This document shows positions 7,951-15,649 of a stretch of DNA of 18,580 bases, one piece after another. The DNA is from Chloroflexia bacterium (lineage in GTDB: Bacteria > Chloroflexota > Chloroflexia > Thermomicrobiales > UBA6265): positions 1-18,580 of the forward strand of contig JACCYX010000232.1 in the NCBI GenBank assembly GCA_013696265.1, read 5' to 3'. A program made the position numbers and the translations under genes. The notes below the pieces were generated by a model. The model was not told the DNA's origin. It saw only the letters and a program-made list of their open reading frames with translations, and searched no databases. The stretch's first letter is position 1. Every line of letters begins with the position of its first letter.

Positions 7951-7954
<4 letters not shown>
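7220..7954 (+). CDS. hisA: ProFAR isomerase (phosphoribosylformimino-AICAR-P isomerase)
   Basis: HisA carries out the Amadori rearrangement of ProFAR to PRFAR on a (beta/alpha)8 barrel. The 244-residue protein has the catalytic Asp8 in YPAIDIRNGK and Asp129 in VGLDARDGQV, and the two phosphate-binding loops LGGGLRDM (79-86) and ASGGIGSLDD in the second half. The start is a TTG at 7220: it has a good ribosome site (GAAGGA, nine bases upstream), whereas the in-frame GTG at 7226 would be 15 bases away. It follows hisH by 46 nt, and its stop overlaps hisF by GTGA. The bifunctional PriA alternative (also acting in tryptophan synthesis) cannot be excluded by eye, but nothing points to it. Confidence 0.96.
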
Positions 7955-8732
<778 letters not shown>

Positions 8733-8736
<4 letters not shown>

Positions 8737-9665
8737 ACGGCACCCCCCTTCCCGTGGCGTTCGGCCCGGACGGTCTCGTACCGGCCGTCATCACGGATAT
8801 CGCGAGCGGCGATGTGCTGATGATCGGCTTTATGAACGAGGAAGCGCTTCAGCACACGCGCGATACCGGCTACGTCCATTTCTGGAGCCGTAGCCGCCAG
8901 GCCCTATGGAAGAAGGGCGAAACCTCGGGCCACGTGCAGGAGGTCCAGCAGATTTCCATCAACTGCGAACGGAACTCCCTCCTGATCGAGGTCCGGCAAG
9001 TGGGTGCGGTCTGCCACGATGGCTATCCGACCTGCTTCTACCGGCGGCTCGAACCGGACAACACGCTGACCACGGTTCGGGACCGCTGGTTCGACCCGGC
9101 CGACGTTTACGGTAAGTCCGGCTCCGGCCTGGCGACTTCGACCCGCCGCTGGTGGGGAGCGTACGAATCACTGCGGGACAACGACTGGGAGTCCACTTCG
9201 GGAACGTCGCGTCTGCTCCGGGATCGTGACGACCGGGTCACAACCCGGCTCGCTGAGGAACTCCGGGAGTTGGCCGGCGCGCTCGACGGCACCCACCGCC
9301 ACGTCGATCCCGCCTCCGATGTGGCGCTTGAAGGCGGCCAGGTCTGCTACTGGCTCGCGTTGCGGTGTATCCGCGACGGTTTGACGTGGATGCAGGTGCG
9401 GCCCGATCGGGCGCTGGATGCCCCAGCATCCTTGGGCGAAAGAGCAGCATCCTCGCTGGCGGGACTGATCCGGCGCGAGGCCGAGTTCTGGCTGGCCGGC
9501 TCGAACCTCGATGTGGCGGCTCTCGCTCATGGCTCGCTGGCAATGGTAGCCGCCGCGTGCGGGGTGGTTGGCGTCACACCTCGCTCACTGATCATGGCCG
9601 ATCTCAACGAAATGAGAACTCGCGCCTACCTCGAACCCTACTTCGCGGAAGTCGATGGAAAATGA
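8733..9665 (+). CDS. hisI: Phosphoribosyl-AMP cyclohydrolase with a long unusual C-terminal extension
   Basis: Residues about 5-115 are a PRA-cyclohydrolase (HisI), which opens the adenine ring of PR-AMP. FWSRSRQALWKKGETSGH (50-67) and the zinc cysteines Cys78, Cys94 (in VCHDG) and Cys101 (in TCFYR) are present. The usual DCDxD magnesium motif reads NCERN (77-81), so all three acidic positions differ. Plain HisI is about 110-130 residues and HisIE fusions about 200-230; this protein has 310. Residues about 165-220 contain LAEELRELAGAL and then ALEGGQVCYWLAL, recalling the EExxE...ExxD pattern of MazG/HisE helices with Gln203 at the Asp position. A second helical block (235-300) ends MADLNEMRTRAYL. 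No other hisE is in the window. The extension's role is inference. Confidence 0.9.
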
Positions 9666-9677
9666 TGGCCTCGAATC

Positions 9678-10565
9678 GTGAACAGCAAGACGTCATCCGT
9701 GGCTGACGACACTGGAATCCTGCCGACCCAACGGCTCTGGACCCCGTGGCGCATGGGCTACGTTGGAGGAACTCCGGTACCCGGTTGCGTCTTCTGCAAC
9801 GCCCTGGCGAGCAACGACGATGTCACGTCGCTCATCGTCCATCGCGGCGAGCACGCCTTCGTCATTCTCAACCTCTACCCGTACAACACCGGGCACCTGA
9901 TGGTCGTCCCCAACGACCACGTGAGCGACCTGGCGGCGCTGTCGTCAATCGCCCGGGCTGAAATCGCTGAACTGACCGCCTCGTTCTGCACCGGGCTGCG
10001 TCGGGTCATGGGGTGCGACGGGCTCAACGTTGGAATGAATCTCGGCTCCGCGGCGGGGGCCGGAATCGCGGATCACCTGCATCAGCACATCGTCCCGCGC
10101 TGGATCGGCGACGCCAACTTCATGCCAATCGTGGGCGGCACCAAGGTCTTGCCAGAACTGCTTCCCGCCACCTACGCCAAAATCCGGACCGAGGTCGCCC
10201 GCCAGAAATCGGCGGCCGATTCGGTCGTCCTGGTCTTGATGGTGCCTGATCGATCGGGCGTGTTCCTCGCCGCCCACTCGTTGCCGCGCCTGTCGCTGGC
10301 TGACGGCGTATCCGTCTGGATGACGTTCGTGAACACGATCGCGTCGCGGGCGGCGGCGTGCGAACTTCTTGGCTGGGGCGGTGCCACATCGACGGAATCC
10401 GACGCAACCGAATCCCCGGCGCTGGCGATGACCTTCGCGCCGCGCGCGGAGGATCGGGCAAGCTACCGGGTGTGTTCGATCGAGAAAGCCGTTTCGCTGC
10501 TGCCGAATGACGATCGCGTGCTCCTCTCGACCGCACTGTCGCGCTTCACTGGAAGCACATCCTGA
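9678..10565 (+). CDS. HIT-family protein (AP4A hydrolase/phosphorylase-like) with C-terminal extension
   Basis: Residues about 20-165 form a HIT domain of the branch annotated as AP4A phosphorylase or nucleotide hydrolase: RLWTPWRMGYV (19-29), CVFC (37-40), LNLYPYNTGHLMVVP (65-79) and the histidine triad HLHQHIVPRW (133-142). Such proteins act on dinucleoside polyphosphates or AMP-conjugates in the cytosol. The family is usually about 165-175 residues; this one has about 120 more (about 180-295) with no motif I recognise. The GTG at 9678, 12 nt after the hisI stop, is one possible start; a GTG at 9699 is the other, and neither has a clear ribosome site. It is probably co-transcribed with the his genes, though a link to histidine synthesis is not known. 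Confidence 0.86.
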   Translation: MNSKTSSVADDTGILPTQRLWTPWRMGYVGGTPVPGCVFCNALASNDDVTSLIVHRGEHAFVILNLYPYNTGHLMVVPNDHVSDLAALSSIARAEIAELTASFCTGLRRVMGCDGLNVGMNLGSAAGAGIADHLHQHIVPRWIGDANFMPIVGGTKVLPELLPATYAKIRTEVARQKSAADSVVLVLMVPDRSGVFLAAHSLPRLSLADGVSVWMTFVNTIASRAAACELLGWGGATSTESDATESPALAMTFAPRAEDRASYRVCSIEKAVSLLPNDDRVLLSTALSRFTGSTS

Positions 10566-10590
10566 CCATGACTTCTCCCAGCCTATACTA
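10563..10590 (+). promoter_or_regulatory. Candidate promoter for the transporter gene
   Basis: CTGACC (10563-10568) and TATACT (10585-10590) are spaced by 16 bases, with four and five of six consensus matches. They straddle the stop of the HIT gene. If real, transcription starts near 10597 and the transporter begins at the GTG at 10673 rather than the ATG at 10568. This is a weak, by-eye call. Confidence 0.25.
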
Positions 10591-10672
10591 CCCAGTGCGA
10601 TATCCGTTCGAGTCGTGGCGGACGATCGCATCCGCCGCACCACATCGCACGCACATCCTGCCTGGAGGCTTC

Positions 10673-12022
10673 GTGTTCCTGATTACGCCATCCCGATCCG
10701 CCCCACGCCGGGCACACCCATTGTCATCACTCTACGGCATCCTGAACGCCGCGCTCCAGGCAGTTGCCGGAATCGCCCTGCAACCGGTCATCGTCCTGGC
10801 GGCAGTGGCCTTCCTGCTTGGGGGCAGCGATTACCATGTCGCCGCCTTCGCGGTCATGGCGGTGGCGACGTGGTCGTTCGCACCATTGGCGATGCTGTTG
10901 CTGGGATCGGTGGCCGTCCAACCCTTCCCTGTTGTACTCGTCGCGGGAGTGGTCCGGCTCGCCGCGATGGTAGTGATCGGGATCGTCGGTTTCCGGATCG
11001 ACACCATCTCGCCGGGCCGGATCGTCAGCACGTTGATCGTCAGCTATGTCGTCTACCAGGCGGCATCGGCGATTGCCGGCCAGGCGTCGCCGGCCCTGAT
11101 CCGCGGCGGGGTGCCGCGCAACCAGCAAACGGCGATCTTCGGGCGCCGGGGATACGCGGCGGCGTTTGCTGGCGTGATCGCGGCGTCCGCCTGCTGGAGT
11201 CTCTTCCGTGCGGACGACGCGTTCCAGCGTTCGGTCGGCCTAATCCTCATGCTGGCCGCGATCAGCGTGGCCTCAGCCACCTGGTTCACGTTGGGTATTC
11301 GACGTGCGGCACCCCGTACCTCCAGTTCGCGGCCACGACAACTCCTGGCGTCCACCCGCGATGCCTTTGCAAGCGCGCCGTTCCGCCGCTTCGCCGCCTT
11401 CAAGATCTTGCTGGCGCTGACCGCGGCGTTCGACCCGTTCCTGATCGTCTTCGGGTTCCAGCAACTCGGGCTGGGCGTCGAGTACATCGGCTGGGCCATC
11501 CTCGCCTACGCCGTTGGCCAACTCGCCGGCCACTTCGTATGGCCGCGTTGGATCGCCCGTCACAGCCCCCGGGTGCCCTTCCAGATCGCCACCTTCCTGC
11601 GGTTGCTCCTGCTGACCTGGATCGTTTCGCTGCCGACACTGGCGACAAGCAACCTGTATACCGACCGGTTCGACGACCGGAACCAGGCGATGGCTGGCTT
11701 CGCCTTGGGGTTCGCGTTGCTCGGCCTGGCCGCTAGCGTCGGGCACGCGGCAAACCAGCGATACCTCATGGATCTCGCGCCCCGCGCCGCCGTCCAGGGG
11801 CCGATACTGGCCGCTAACCTGATCGCCGGCGTCTTCGCCTTCGCGCCCTTCGCAGTCGCCTGGCTCATGGGGCGTTACGACCTCGAACGGCTGCTCTGGG
11901 GGGCGATCGGTGTCGCCCTCGTCGCCTTGCTGGCCAGCGGACTCCTGGTCGAATCCCGCGCGCGGATCCGAACCTCCCCGGGTTCCTGGCGGTCCCGTCA
12001 GCGAACCCCGCGAACCCTGTAA
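10673..12022 (+). CDS. Multi-pass membrane protein, MFS-transporter-like
   Basis: The product is very hydrophobic, with roughly 10-12 predicted membrane segments split by a central hydrophilic loop (about residues 200-240, rich in Arg and Ser), a layout like major facilitator transporters. A cytoplasmic-loop motif with paired arginines (FGRRGYAAAF) follows the fourth or fifth helix. The substrate is unknown. Two starts are possible: the ATG at 10568, two bases after the HIT stop, and the GTG at 10673 with GGAGG four bases upstream. The first 35 residues from the ATG are polar and unlike a transporter N-terminus, so I favour the GTG (449 residues), but not strongly. The aminotransferase follows 70 nt downstream on the same strand and may be functionally linked. 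Confidence 0.72.
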   Translation: MFLITPSRSAPRRAHPLSSLYGILNAALQAVAGIALQPVIVLAAVAFLLGGSDYHVAAFAVMAVATWSFAPLAMLLLGSVAVQPFPVVLVAGVVRLAAMVVIGIVGFRIDTISPGRIVSTLIVSYVVYQAASAIAGQASPALIRGGVPRNQQTAIFGRRGYAAAFAGVIAASACWSLFRADDAFQRSVGLILMLAAISVASATWFTLGIRRAAPRTSSSRPRQLLASTRDAFASAPFRRFAAFKILLALTAAFDPFLIVFGFQQLGLGVEYIGWAILAYAVGQLAGHFVWPRWIARHSPRVPFQIATFLRLLLLTWIVSLPTLATSNLYTDRFDDRNQAMAGFALGFALLGLAASVGHAANQRYLMDLAPRAAVQGPILAANLIAGVFAFAPFAVAWLMGRYDLERLLWGAIGVALVALLASGLLVESRARIRTSPGSWRSRQRTPRTL

Positions 12023-12092
12023 GGCGACGGGCACGACAGGTGAGCACGAACATCTATATCAGGAACGCCAGGACAGGAGCATTGAACCCATA

Positions 12093-13229
12093 ATGAAGAT
12101 CGAACGATTCGAACTCGAACGCTGGATGACCCGCTGGGAACTCGAAGTCGACTACGACATCTGCGAGAGCGGCATCCTGCCGATGTCGCTTGGCGAGCTT
12201 TGCTCGCTGATAGATCCGGCGGCGGCGTCCGAACTCGAACGGCAGGTGATGACGATGCCACAAGCATATTCCGAGGCGCGGGGCACGCTGGCGCTCCGCT
12301 CGGCGCTGGCGGAGTCCTACACCGACGTCACGCCGGATGACATCCTGGTCACGACCGGCGCCATCGAGGCCAACTTCCTGATCTTCAACGCGCTGCTCAA
12401 TCCAGGCGACCATGTTGTCGCGGTTTCTCCCGCCTACCAGCAGTTGCACAGCGTGCCTCGCGCGATAGGCACCGAGGTCGATCTCTGGGACGTCGTCGCC
12501 GATGGCGGAGGATTCGCCTATGACGTGGATCGGCTGGAGGCGCTCGTGCGACCCGACACCCGCCTGATCGTGATCAACACGCCTCATAATCCGACCGGCG
12601 CGATTCTCGACAGCGCCCAACTCGACCGTGTCCTCGACCTCGCGCGGGAACGCGACACCTGGGTCCTTTCGGACGAAGCCTATCGCTGGCTTGAGCATCC
12701 TGGCGGGGAGAAGCTGGTCGAGCCGGCCCGGAACCGCTACGAGAAGGCGGTCAGCGTCGGCACGATGTCGAAGCCGTTCGGCATGCCGGGGCTCAGGATT
12801 GGGTGGTTCGCCGCCAACCAGGAACTCGCCAATCGAGCGTGGAGCCTGCGCGACTACATCTCGCTCAGCCCTTCGAAAATCAGCGATGCCGTGGCCAAGG
12901 TCGCGATCGAGCACCGGGAGGCGATCCTCCCGCGAAACGGCAAGATCATGCGGGAGAATCTCGATTTCGCTCGCACCTGGTTCGCGGTGCATGCGGACCT
13001 CGCTTCGTGGTCGGAGCCGAAGGCGGCGCTGCTGGCGATGATGAAGTACACCGCGCCCGTCGACTCAACGATCCTTGCCGACCGGCTTGCGAAGGAAGCC
13101 AGGGTCATGCTGGCGCCGGGCTCGGCGTTCGGGCTGGAAGGCTACCTCCGGATTGGCATCGGCCAGCGCCAGGACCTCTTCGCCGAGGGCCTCCGGCGTA
13201 CCGGCGATTTCCTGGAGGGCCTCCGGTAA
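12093..13229 (+). CDS. Class I/II PLP-dependent aminotransferase, substrate unknown
   Basis: A 378-residue fold-type I aminotransferase. Visible motifs are the cofactor region TTGAIEANFLIFNAL (87-101), NTPHNPTGAIL (162-172, Asn166), LSDEAYRWLE (192-201, Asp194 and Tyr197) and the Schiff-base lysine Lys227 in VGTMSKPFGMPGLRIGW. A C-terminal arginine segment (YLRIGIGQR) should bind the substrate carboxylate. The sequence is not HisC-like (a separate HisC is present) and resembles the branch containing arginine/capreomycidine-type and aspartate-type aminotransferases, but I cannot name the substrate. The ATG at 12093 begins the conserved part; AGGAG lies 13 bases upstream, rather far. Frames extending upstream overlap the transporter and are spurious. 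Confidence 0.88.
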   Translation: MKIERFELERWMTRWELEVDYDICESGILPMSLGELCSLIDPAAASELERQVMTMPQAYSEARGTLALRSALAESYTDVTPDDILVTTGAIEANFLIFNALLNPGDHVVAVSPAYQQLHSVPRAIGTEVDLWDVVADGGGFAYDVDRLEALVRPDTRLIVINTPHNPTGAILDSAQLDRVLDLARERDTWVLSDEAYRWLEHPGGEKLVEPARNRYEKAVSVGTMSKPFGMPGLRIGWFAANQELANRAWSLRDYISLSPSKISDAVAKVAIEHREAILPRNGKIMRENLDFARTWFAVHADLASWSEPKAALLAMMKYTAPVDSTILADRLAKEARVMLAPGSAFGLEGYLRIGIGQRQDLFAEGLRRTGDFLEGLR

Positions 13230-13242
13230 CACTCCACCAACC

Positions 13243-13292
13243 GTCATTTCGAGCTTGCAAGAAATCCCTGCGCGAAGCGCATCTGGCGATAG
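13243..13292 (+). repeat. Interspersed repeat, copy 2, after the aminotransferase
   Basis: This begins GTCATTTCGAGCTTGCAAG and matches copy 1 (reverse orientation, 4743-4808) at 31 of 32 positions before diverging after CTGCGCG; a short GCGATAG is again shared further on. It starts 13 bases after the aminotransferase stop, inside the convergent gap 13230-13523. It carries no gene. Confidence 0.75.
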
Positions 13293-13342
13293 CCGGTCCG
13301 GTGCCTCATCACACAATTCGAACCTACGCCAACATTGGTTTT

Positions 13343-13370
13343 TCCGGCGGCCAGTACTGGCGTTGCCGGA
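13343..13370. repeat. Interrupted palindrome in the convergent gap
   Basis: A perfect 12-bp palindrome, GCCAGTACTGGC (13350-13361), is flanked by TCCGGC (13343-13348) and its complement GCCGGA (13365-13370). It lies between two converging genes, where a terminator would be expected, but neither strand has a T-run after the stem, so a standard intrinsic terminator is not supported. Confidence 0.5.
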
Positions 13371-13422
13371 TAATCTCTCCGCTCTCGGGTGGTTACCGCA
13401 TTTTCCGTAGCCCGGGACATTC

Positions 13423-13490
13423 GGGCGGACGACAGGCTCGACAATAACGATGCGTGCCAGATCCAGTTCGCGGTCGAGCCAGGTCCGCCC
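13423..13490. repeat. Long hairpin downstream of the P5C dehydrogenase gene
   Basis: The arms GGGCGGAC (13423-13430) and GGCTCGAC (13435-13442) pair with GTCGAGCC (13473-13480) and GTCCGCCC (13483-13490), giving two 8-bp stems separated by a small internal loop and closed by a 30-nt loop. The right side continues into CCCCTAC, the same edge motif as the element at 1235-1480, so the two may belong to one repeat family. It lies 33 bases past the rocA stop and could help end that transcript, though there is no T-run. Confidence 0.55.
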
Positions 13491-13523
13491 CTACAGATTT
13501 TGGGACAATCGAGGATTGCCGGA

Positions 13524-15134
13524 CTATTCGCCCGCCTTCTGGATCGTGGCTGGATCGCCGGCCGGAGTATCGACCACCACCGTTCGCGACTGTTCGCGCA
13601 GGAACTGCACGACGTAGTACGGCCCAAGGGCGCCTTTGCCGGATGAGCCGCTCCCCTTCCAGCCGCAGAACGGCTGGCACTCGGGCCAGGCTCCCGTTGT
13701 CGCCCCACCTTTACGATTGGCATAGACGACCCCGGCTTCGATCGTGTCGAAGAAGCGGCCGATTTCGCCTTCGTCCTCGGTGAAGATGCCGGCGGTTAGG
13801 CCGTACTCCGTGTCGTTCGCCGCCGTCAGCGCCTCATCGAACGAATCCACCGCGCCGACCGCCAGGAACGGCAGGAAGAGTTCGCGGTGGAACAAATCGT
13901 GGTCCAGCGGCAGCCCGTCGACAATCGTCGGCTCGACGAAGGTGCCGTTCGCCAGGGCCGGATCGGACGGTCGGCCACCGCCCGTGCGGACCGTGCCACT
14001 CTCGGCCTGTTTCACCGCTTCCTCGAAGCGAGTGACCGCCGCCGCGTCGATCACTGGACCGACGAAGACCGCGCGGTCGGCCGGGTTGCCGACGACGAGT
14101 TCCTTCGTTCTCGAAACGAGCCGGTCCATGAACTCGTCGTAGACTGGGCGCTCGACGTAAACGCGCGAACAGGCCGAGCACTTCTGGCCGGAGAAACCGA
14201 AGGCCGAGCGCGCGACGCCTTCGACCGCCTTGTCGAGATCCGCGTTCCTGGTCACGATCGCCGGATTCTTGCCGCCCATCTCGGTCAGGATCGGCTTGGG
14301 ATACTCAACGCCGAAGTTGTTGTAGAGGTCCATCCCGACCTCTTTGGAACCGGTGAACACAGCGCCATCGACATCCGGGTGCTTAACCAGCGGTTCGCCA
14401 ACTTCGCGTCCGCCACCCGTGACGAAGTGGAGGACATCAGCCGGCACTCCCCCGTCGATCAAGGCCTGGTAGAGCGCATAGCCGGAAAGGGCAGTCGCGC
14501 TCGCCGGTTTGAAGACGACGGTGTTGCCCGTCACCAGGGCGCCGCCGATCGGACCGGCCGCCAGGGCGTGCGGAAAGTTGAAGGGCGCCAGCACGGCCCA
14601 GACCCCGAACGGACGCAGCACGGAGACGTTCCGCTCGCGCGGGTCGAGCGACTCCATTGGCAGCGTAAAGCCGTCAGCCAGCACCATCTGCTTGGCGTAG
14701 TAGTCGAGCAGGTCCGCGCCCTCCTCGACCTCGCCGATCGCTTCGGTCCGGGACTTGCCGCACTCGTGAATCATGATTGCGGCGAGGTCGAACTTGCGTT
14801 CCCGGATCGTCTCCGCCGCGCTGTGAATGATGGCGACGCGCTCCCGCCAGGGCCGCGCCGACCAGGCCGGGTAGCCGGCCCTGGCGGCGGCCACCGCCGC
14901 GTTCACACTGTCCACCGAACCGGTCTGCATTCTCGCCAGGACAACCGAGGTGTCGGACGGCGAGACGACATCGAAGAGGCTGGTCCCCTCCACCGGCTCG
15001 CCGTCAATTCCCATCGGGTAGGCCGTGCCGAACGTCGCCTCGAACCGTTCGAGCGCCTCGTCGAACGACGAGTGCATCGCCTCGATCTGGTCGGGTGTCG
15101 CGGTGTATGTTATTTTCTGGGCAGCCGCCGCCAT
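13524..15134 (-). CDS. rocA: 1-pyrroline-5-carboxylate dehydrogenase (glutamate-semialdehyde dehydrogenase)
   Basis: This 536-residue NAD-dependent aldehyde dehydrogenase should oxidise glutamate-5-semialdehyde to glutamate, the last step of proline and arginine breakdown. The active site is complete: Asn186 in APFNFPHA, Glu285 in TEMGGKNP and Cys319 in FGFSGQKCSACSRVYV. The latter sequence and the C-terminal GATTGAWPECQPFCGWKGSG followed by GPYYVVQFLREQSRT are typical of RocA/PutA-type P5C dehydrogenases rather than general aldehyde dehydrogenases. Length is normal. The ATG at 15134 has AGGAG seven bases upstream. It follows the VOC gene by 44 nt on the same strand. No proline dehydrogenase is in the window. 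Confidence 0.94.
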   Translation of the reverse strand: MAAAAQKITYTATPDQIEAMHSSFDEALERFEATFGTAYPMGIDGEPVEGTSLFDVVSPSDTSVVLARMQTGSVDSVNAAVAAARAGYPAWSARPWRERVAIIHSAAETIRERKFDLAAIMIHECGKSRTEAIGEVEEGADLLDYYAKQMVLADGFTLPMESLDPRERNVSVLRPFGVWAVLAPFNFPHALAAGPIGGALVTGNTVVFKPASATALSGYALYQALIDGGVPADVLHFVTGGGREVGEPLVKHPDVDGAVFTGSKEVGMDLYNNFGVEYPKPILTEMGGKNPAIVTRNADLDKAVEGVARSAFGFSGQKCSACSRVYVERPVYDEFMDRLVSRTKELVVGNPADRAVFVGPVIDAAAVTRFEEAVKQAESGTVRTGGGRPSDPALANGTFVEPTIVDGLPLDHDLFHRELFLPFLAVGAVDSFDEALTAANDTEYGLTAGIFTEDEGEIGRFFDTIEAGVVYANRKGGATTGAWPECQPFCGWKGSGSSGKGALGPYYVVQFLREQSRTVVVDTPAGDPATIQKAGE

Positions 15135-15178
15135 AACGTCACTCCTGAACCGGGAAGAGGCAAGACCGCACGACCGGT

Positions 15179-15559
15179 CTACGAATACGGTCCAAGTATC
15201 GCCGAAATCTCCACCCGGTTCCCGAACGGATCGTGGGTGAAGAAGCGCGGCCGGTTCGGAATCGCGTCGGTATCGCTCGTTTCGTAGCCGTTGGCCTCGA
15301 GGGTTTGACGCACGGCGGCCAGGTCATCGACCTGGAGGCAGATGTGCTGGCCGGGCGAGTTGGGTCCGCTGTCGTCGGTGTAGAGGTGAATTTCGTCGCC
15401 GCTGTTGCCAATCGTGTACCAGACGAAGCGCTCGGTCCCGAGCACCTCAGGCGGTGTGATTTCGGTCAGTCCGAGCGTTTCGCCATAGAAGTGACGCCCC
15501 TTGTCGTTGCCATCGGTCGTCATCGGGACGCTCGCGTGCTGCAGTTTCAACGTCGTCAT
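15179..15559 (-). CDS. VOC-superfamily (glyoxalase/dioxygenase fold) protein
   Basis: A 126-residue protein with the paired beta-alpha-beta-beta-beta modules of the vicinal oxygen chelate fold. Candidate metal ligands are His8 (LQHASV), His58 (EIHLY) or Glu56, His72 (GQHICLQVDDL) and Glu117 (DPFGNRVEIS). FYGETLGL (24-31) and FTHDPFGNRVEI (107-118) are classic VOC segments. The substrate cannot be told from sequence; such proteins include glyoxalase I, dioxygenases and resistance proteins. The ATG at 15559 is preceded by GAGGA. A good promoter lies just upstream, and rocA follows 44 nt later, so the two likely share a transcript; it may act on an aldehyde or amino-acid derivative, which is inference. 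Confidence 0.88.
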   Translation of the reverse strand: MTTLKLQHASVPMTTDGNDKGRHFYGETLGLTEITPPEVLGTERFVWYTIGNSGDEIHLYTDDSGPNSPGQHICLQVDDLAAVRQTLEANGYETSDTDAIPNRPRFFTHDPFGNRVEISAILGPYS

Positions 15560-15589
15560 CGGTCCATCCTCTTCTCGATCGTGTGACGA

Positions 15590-15617
15590 ATCATACGGAG
15601 GCCGGATGTTCGCTCAA
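15590..15617 (-). promoter_or_regulatory. Probable sigma-70-like promoter for the VOC-rocA transcript
   Basis: On the minus strand, TTGAGC (15617-15612) and TATGAT (15595-15590) are 16 bases apart, matching four and five of six consensus positions. The expected start site near 15583 is about 24 bases before the VOC ATG, leaving room for the ribosome site only. It sits in the 90-bp gap after the FixC-like gene, suggesting VOC-rocA can be expressed apart from etfBA-fixC. Confidence 0.5.
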
Positions 15618-15649
15618 TGTTTGCGGTAGTGGCAGTCCCGGATTCCACA

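Noticed and set aside
11910..12092. Upstream extension of the aminotransferase frame
   Set aside because: It overlaps the 3' end of the transporter gene and shows no aminotransferase similarity before the ATG at 12093.
13887..15287. Plus-strand 466-codon open frame opposite rocA
   Set aside because: It is a composition-driven shadow of a highly conserved aldehyde dehydrogenase, with no recognisable motif and no ribosome site.
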